DNA of 64,000 nucleotides from VAZQ01 sp040510075 (GTDB lineage: Bacteria > Pseudomonadota > Alphaproteobacteria > Rhizobiales > Xanthobacteraceae), in assembly GCA_040510075.1 (NCBI GenBank), contig JBEVJT010000001.1:3862-67861 (forward strand). The letters are read 5' to 3'. Position numbers and translations under genes: made by a program. Positions 59,979 to 64,000 of the stretch are shown here, piece by piece (positions within the stretch are counted from its first letter, which is position 1; every line of letters starts with the position of its first letter). The notes under the pieces are model-generated. The model worked only from the letters and a program-made list of their open reading frames with translations. It ran no database searches and was not told the origin of the DNA.

Positions 59979-61262
59979 ATGTCTTCGCGGCTGTTTGCAT
60001 CGCATCAATACAATCGCCTTGCTCAGGCCGCCGATCCAAGGCTCCGTCATGTAACGGAGCGACGGATGGGCGGTGGCTATACTCTCGCTCACGCCGGACG
60101 CGCGGTTCGCCTGCGACCGCTTACGTTCTGGTTCCTGGTCGCGCTGCTCGCGGGCATGGCGGCGTGGACAATCACCACCGCCACCTATTTCGCCTTCCGC
60201 GAAGACGTTCTGACAGGGCTGCTCGCACGCCAGACCGAGATGCAGTTTGGCTATGAGGACCGCATCGCGGAGTTACGGTCGCAGGTCGATCGCATGTCGA
60301 GCCGCCAACTGATTGACCAGGAGCAATACGATCAGAAGCTCGAGCAAATCGTTCGCCGGCAGTCTGCCTTGGAATCCCGGGCAAACGCGCTGAACGGGCT
60401 CGGCGAAGTGACGGGGTCGATCAGGCAAGGCGCGCGCTCGGCAGGCGAACCCCGTGCGCCCAAAGCGCCAATAAACGACAAAGGCGCTTTCCATTTACCG
60501 CTCGACACGAGGGCCGACCTGCGCAGCTATGCGATGGGGCCCGGCGGAATGGGCGCGGCCATCGCACGCTTGCATGCATCGCTCGATCGCGTCGAACAGA
60601 ATCAGGCGGCCGTGCTCAACATGGTTGAGGAGAATTACGAAGCCAAGGCGCGGCGCGTGCGCACCGTTCTGGCCGAGCTTGGATTGGGAACGCCTCGCAG
60701 CGTGGGGGCAGAGCGCCCGGTCGGCATGGGCGGCCCATTCGTCCCCGCCCGGCTTCCGAAAGAAGCAATTGCCTTCGAACGCCAAGTTCAACGCATTACT
60801 CTGGCACGCAATAACATGCACCGGCTCAGCCGCGCGCTGATCTTCATTCCGCTGCGCAAGCCCGTTGGCGGCGACATCGATCTGGTCTCGGGCTTTGGTG
60901 TGCGGATCGATCCTTTCAGCGGCTCGCCCGCGATGCATACTGGCATCGATATCCATGGCGAGACGGGCGAGCCGGTGCGCGCAACTGCCGACGGCACCGT
61001 TTCGGCCGCGGGTTGGAGCGGAGGCTATGGGCGATCTGTCGACATCGATCACGGCAACGGATTGTCCACCCGCTACGCCCACTTGTCCTCCATCGACGTG
61101 CGCGTGGGCCAGAGCGTCAAAAGCGGCCAAATCGTCGGCAGGCTTGGTACGAGCGGGCGATCAACGGGGCCACATTTGCACTACGAGACGCGGGTGCGAG
61201 GCGAAGCGGTGGATCCACAAAAGTTTCTGCGCGCTGCACAGCGGCTCGAGGGCGCGATCTAA
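59979..61262 (+). CDS. Inner-membrane M23 (LytM) peptidase
   Basis: A 427-residue protein with a short cytoplasmic N-terminus, one membrane helix (FWFLVALLAGMAAWTITTATYF, ~48-70) and a coiled coil (~88-135, EDRIAELRSQVDRMSSRQLIDQ). The periplasmic LytM domain begins around residue 305. Its metal ligands are His and Asp in AMHTGIDIHGETGEPV and the second pair in GPHLHYETRV, so it should be an active zinc endopeptidase. Such proteins (RgsM in Sinorhizobium is one) cut peptidoglycan cross-links for growth. Being a predicted hydrolase in a polar-growing organism, it is a plausible partner of the growth-pole protein, though this is inference. Confidence 0.9.
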   Translation: MSSRLFASHQYNRLAQAADPRLRHVTERRMGGGYTLAHAGRAVRLRPLTFWFLVALLAGMAAWTITTATYFAFREDVLTGLLARQTEMQFGYEDRIAELRSQVDRMSSRQLIDQEQYDQKLEQIVRRQSALESRANALNGLGEVTGSIRQGARSAGEPRAPKAPINDKGAFHLPLDTRADLRSYAMGPGGMGAAIARLHASLDRVEQNQAAVLNMVEENYEAKARRVRTVLAELGLGTPRSVGAERPVGMGGPFVPARLPKEAIAFERQVQRITLARNNMHRLSRALIFIPLRKPVGGDIDLVSGFGVRIDPFSGSPAMHTGIDIHGETGEPVRATADGTVSAAGWSGGYGRSVDIDHGNGLSTRYAHLSSIDVRVGQSVKSGQIVGRLGTSGRSTGPHLHYETRVRGEAVDPQKFLRAAQRLEGAI

Positions 61263-61267
61263 AACGT

Positions 61268-61411
61268 GATCGTCACCCGTGCGCTTGACCCGCGCAAGTC
61301 GGATATCATCCAACTTGCGCACTTAAGGTGCCGAACTCGGGTAAACCGAGTTCGGGTGGTCCATCTTCTTCACAACAAGATGGATTGCAGAGTCAAGCCC
61401 GGCAATGGCAA
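61268..61411. repeat. Palindromic multi-hairpin element, family E
   Basis: Three consecutive perfect hairpins lie between convergent genes: GCGCAAGT/ACTTGCGC (61292-61320), CCGAACTCGG/CCGAGTTCGG (61331-61355) and TCCATCTT/AAGATGGA (61360-61384). They are flanked by arms sharing GCTTGAC on the left and GTCAAGC on the right. It can act as a terminator for both sides. Confidence 0.75.
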
Positions 61412-61416
61412 CAACT

Positions 61417-62553
61417 TTACCGGCGCAGGCGAATTTCCCCTTGCGGGTTCTCGCTCCTTGCTTCGGGCGCCGGCACGCCGGGTTTCTTTATTGCAAGCAG
61501 CAGATTGGATTCATGGGCGTGCCACCGGTAGCCGATGCCGAAATCGATCGACGGTGCGCTCCGGAACAGGGCCGCATAGTCCGGCTGATAGCGGCCGGGG
61601 AAGACGCCGATCGGGCCGAGATAGCGCCCGAATGGCTGCAGGTCCCGCTCTTTGCGATTGAAGAAGCGCAACGGAACGCCGGAATCGTCCTGAACCATCA
61701 CGGCACTGTTGGCGAGCAGGAAGTCGCGTACGGTGGTGAAGCCGCCCGAATGCAGCAGGTATGAGGCGCTCTTGATGAAGCTGTTGCCGGGGCCGAGCGA
61801 CTCGCAAAACTTTAGAAATTTGCTGCTCTTCACTCCGTCATTGGCAAGATTGGTGCTGAAGTAATAGAGCGTGCGCGTATCTCCGTCCTGACCCGCAAAT
61901 GTGATTTTGACGCCCCGCGTCGGACTGCCCCGACCATAATCGCTGTCCGGCTGCACGGCGCCGTCGTCATCGAGCCGCACGCGAGTGACCTCCTGGATAG
62001 TTTTTCCTGCGCGTGCCAGGAAAACATACAGAATGGGCAAGGCGCCATTGATCTGTCCGCCGTGCAAATCCGACTTCATGTGGTGGGTGATAAAGAAGCT
62101 GTATGACATGAGCGAACTGAGCGAGTAGCGCAGTCGAGCGAGGTTGTAGGGAAGCGATCCTCGCATCGTGGTGAGGTCGGGCACGATGCCGACCGGCTCG
62201 AGGGCGCTCAGCACATAGGTCTTGGCGTTGGGATAGAAAGCATTGACGTATAAGAAATCCGGCCCGCTGAACATGTAAAAGGTGGTCGGCCGTGCAGCCG
62301 CAAGATGCTTTCCGGACCAGGCGCGAATACGGCCAAGCTGACGCTGCTCAACCCGCTCAAATGCAGAATCGAAGGCCTGGGCATGCTGCTGCCATCCGCG
62401 ATCGGTCAGGCGTGCCAGCGGAGAGTCCGACGCCGGCGGCATGCCCGCCAGGAAACGCGCCGTGTCGTTTGCGGACGGAGCATCGGCGGCGCGTGTCGGC
62501 GCGACCGCCGCAAAGAAAAGGCACGCTGCGATAATCGTTCTGCGCTGAAGCAT
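61417..62553 (-). CDS. Secreted conserved protein, unknown function
   Basis: A 378-residue protein with a signal peptide (IIAACLFFAAVAPTRAADA). A globular domain follows with GPDFLYVNAFYPNAKTYVLSALEPVGIVPDL, SLMSYSFFITHHMKSDL, ALPILYVFLARAG and LANSAVMVQDDSGVPLRFF. No catalytic motif that I can name is present, although the pattern recurs in proteobacterial secreted proteins of unknown role. The C-terminus ends ARSENPQGEIRLRR. It shares a strand with the APC permease gene, 12 bases downstream of it, so the two are probably co-transcribed. The permease may supply context (amino-acid-related) but this is inference. Confidence 0.65.
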   Translation of the reverse strand: MLQRRTIIAACLFFAAVAPTRAADAPSANDTARFLAGMPPASDSPLARLTDRGWQQHAQAFDSAFERVEQRQLGRIRAWSGKHLAAARPTTFYMFSGPDFLYVNAFYPNAKTYVLSALEPVGIVPDLTTMRGSLPYNLARLRYSLSSLMSYSFFITHHMKSDLHGGQINGALPILYVFLARAGKTIQEVTRVRLDDDGAVQPDSDYGRGSPTRGVKITFAGQDGDTRTLYYFSTNLANDGVKSSKFLKFCESLGPGNSFIKSASYLLHSGGFTTVRDFLLANSAVMVQDDSGVPLRFFNRKERDLQPFGRYLGPIGVFPGRYQPDYAALFRSAPSIDFGIGYRWHAHESNLLLAIKKPGVPAPEARSENPQGEIRLRR

Positions 62554-62565
62554 AAACGCGGGAGA

Positions 62566-63927
62566 TCAGGTTGACCGTGCCAGACCCGAAACAGCGAAGG
62601 TTTGGGATAAGTAGTACACCCCGAGGCCGGAGGCCATCATCAAAAGTCCGATGAACGACTGCAACGGCCGCTCGGTTACGAGATAATACATCATGAAACC
62701 GGTCACTGAGAGAAAGACGAGAGGGGTTATGGGATACCCCCAGGCGCGATACGAACGCGGCAAATCAGGGTGCGTGATGCGCAGCTTGATCACACCGAGC
62801 ACGGTCAGGAATGAACAGGCGAGCAGGCCGAACTGTATAAAATCGAGCACCGCCTCAAAGCTTTGCGTCAGCAGCATCAGGGTGGCCGCCGCAAGCTGAA
62901 AAAGAACGGCGCCCGTAGGCACACCGTTGCGCGACCGGCGCGCAAAAATGCGCAGCATGGGAATGTCCTCGCCCATCGTGGCGCCCACGCGCGGGCCGAT
63001 CCACATCATGGCGCTGATCGAGGAGATCAGCCCGAGACATATCAGCGCGCCGATGATGCGGCCACCGAAATCGCCGAACATGAATTTGCCCGCGATGACG
63101 GCGACGTCCAGCTGCCCGGCCAGGCGATCGATTGGTGTGGCGTAGAGGAAAAGCGCGTTCAGAGCGATGTAAAGAACGATCACGATCGACGTGCCCATCA
63201 GCAGCGAACGCGGCAGGCTGCGCTGCGGCTGGTGCATCTCGCCGACAATGTAGGTAGCGGCATTCCAGCCCGAATAGGAGTACATGACGAAAACAAGGCT
63301 GATCGCGAACGGGGCACTGATCACATAGCGCGCATCGGCAAACGACGGCGCAAACGAGACCGGCTGCGGATTTGCCAGGGCGAAGCCGGCAATCAGAAAT
63401 GCGACGATCAGGCCGACTTTCAGAACCGTCCACGCTATCTGGAACACGCTGCTCTGATGGATGCCACGCAATCCCACAAGCGAGACGCCCCACACGACGC
63501 CAAGGCCGAGCGCGAGCGGCGGCACCCCGGGAAAGATCGCCTTGCCGTACTCGCCGAACGCCATGGCGGCGAGCGCTACGGGGGCTGCGAATCCAACTGT
63601 CGCGGAGAGCCAACCCGCCAGGAAGCCCACGGCCGGGTGGTAGGTTTCCCGGAGAAAATTGTACTCCCCGCTCGAACGGGGAAACATGCCCGCAAGCTCG
63701 CCGTAGGAGAACACGCCGCATAGAGCGACGACCCCGCCAACGGCCCACAGCAGCAGCAGCGCAAAGCCCGAAGGGATTCCCTGTACCTGGAATCCAAGGC
63801 TTGTGAATACGCCGACGCCAACCATGTCGGCAACGACAATGGCGGTCGCCGTCAGGGTGGAAACCCGGAACCGAATCTGCGGGATACTGGAAACCGCAGC
63901 TGGACGTGCAACGTCGACAATAGCCAT
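62566..63927 (-). CDS. APC-family amino acid permease
   Basis: A 453-residue permease with about 12 helices. The unwound first helix motif VADMVGVGVFTSLGFQ, then YGELAGMFPRSSGEYNFLRETYHPAVGFLAGWL, SYSGWNAATYIVGEMHQPQRSLPRS and ALICLGLISSISAMMWIGPRVGATMGED match the LAT/PotE-like APC branch. It exchanges or imports amino acids; the substrate cannot be told. The ATG at 63927 starts the operon with the secreted protein downstream. In the 73 bases between the start and the window end I see AT-rich words (TTAATATTAACC at about 63962) suited to a promoter, with no defined boxes. Confidence 0.9.
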   Translation of the reverse strand: MAIVDVARPAAVSSIPQIRFRVSTLTATAIVVADMVGVGVFTSLGFQVQGIPSGFALLLLWAVGGVVALCGVFSYGELAGMFPRSSGEYNFLRETYHPAVGFLAGWLSATVGFAAPVALAAMAFGEYGKAIFPGVPPLALGLGVVWGVSLVGLRGIHQSSVFQIAWTVLKVGLIVAFLIAGFALANPQPVSFAPSFADARYVISAPFAISLVFVMYSYSGWNAATYIVGEMHQPQRSLPRSLLMGTSIVIVLYIALNALFLYATPIDRLAGQLDVAVIAGKFMFGDFGGRIIGALICLGLISSISAMMWIGPRVGATMGEDIPMLRIFARRSRNGVPTGAVLFQLAAATLMLLTQSFEAVLDFIQFGLLACSFLTVLGVIKLRITHPDLPRSYRAWGYPITPLVFLSVTGFMMYYLVTERPLQSFIGLLMMASGLGVYYLSQTFAVSGLARST

Positions 63928-64000
63928 GCGTGCCTTCCCGCCTATCCCGCGTAGGTTGCTTTAATATTAACCATGCCGCTTACCACGTCATAAATATTTT

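Noticed and set aside
61417..63927. Amino acid permease plus secreted protein as a dedicated two-component transport system
   Set aside because: The secreted protein shows no binding-protein fold motif; adjacency alone does not support it.
1..64000. tRNA, rRNA, prophage, transposase or toxin-antitoxin genes
   Set aside because: None was recognised on either strand; the absence is a reading, not a tRNAscan or profile search.

Overview
The window reads as a chromosomal segment of an alphaproteobacterium of the order Hyphomicrobiales (Rhizobiales), closest in gene content to the Bradyrhizobium/Rhodopseudomonas/Xanthobacteraceae group. This rests on recognised protein families (CckA, an alphaproteobacterial DksA with a degenerate zinc finger, DUF1489, a giant apolipoprotein-like growth-pole protein, Rhodopseudomonas-type ferredoxin/reductase) and on several intergenic palindromic repeats that I associate with that group. 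No rRNA, tRNA, CRISPR array, prophage or insertion sequence was recognised. No database search was run, so family names come from recognition of sequence motifs.

Layout. 0-9 kb: 3' end of panC, DUF1489, small membrane proteins, a three-gene ABC exporter (NEW3-domain anchor, ATPase, permease), GST, rhodanese, class I fumarase and a SET-domain methyltransferase. 9-18 kb: cckA, a FliO-like protein, dksA, an FAD amine oxidase, SixA phosphatase, UspA protein, secreted patatin lipase, DUF892 protein. 18-27 kb: secreted and membrane proteins, an unusual signal peptidase I, a frameshifted secreted protein, a cytoplasmic NMT1-like protein, a secreted SGNH hydrolase, a ferredoxin with its reductase, and a frameshifted Hpt gene. 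27-36 kb: the 1541-residue growth-pole protein with a CtrA-type box upstream, a dipeptide epimerase, a secreted ClpP-like protein, an MFS transporter and a decayed Rhizobiales gene. 36-45 kb: serine/threonine dehydratase, an SDR, a nonsense-interrupted FAH-family gene, thiE-thiD, a stand-alone RAM domain, an N-terminally short DMT transporter and an RhlE-type helicase. 45-54 kb: the SUF iron-sulfur operon (cysteine desulfurase, sufB, sufC, sufD, sufS, a truncated sufT, a broken VOC gene, sufA). 54-64 kb: anmK, tyrS, an AsmA/DUF3971 giant protein, an M23 peptidase, a secreted hypothetical protein and an APC permease.

Two themes stand out. (1) Envelope growth and cell cycle: CckA, the GPR/RgsE-like scaffold with a TTAA-N7-TTAA box, an M23 LytM peptidase, AnmK, the dipeptide epimerase and an AsmA-like protein all bear on peptidoglycan growth, recycling or envelope lipid handling in a polar-growing cell. 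(2) Gene disruption: six loci carry nonsense codons, frameshifts or deletions (20.9 kb, 26.7 kb, 35.3 kb, 39.0 kb, and sufT and the VOC gene at 46 kb). A seventh (DMT transporter, 42.7 kb) lacks its first helix beside a repeat. All of this occurs among intact housekeeping genes. Real pseudogenisation and assembly error cannot be separated from the sequence alone. Five families of palindromic intergenic elements also punctuate the window, one of them inside the suf operon.
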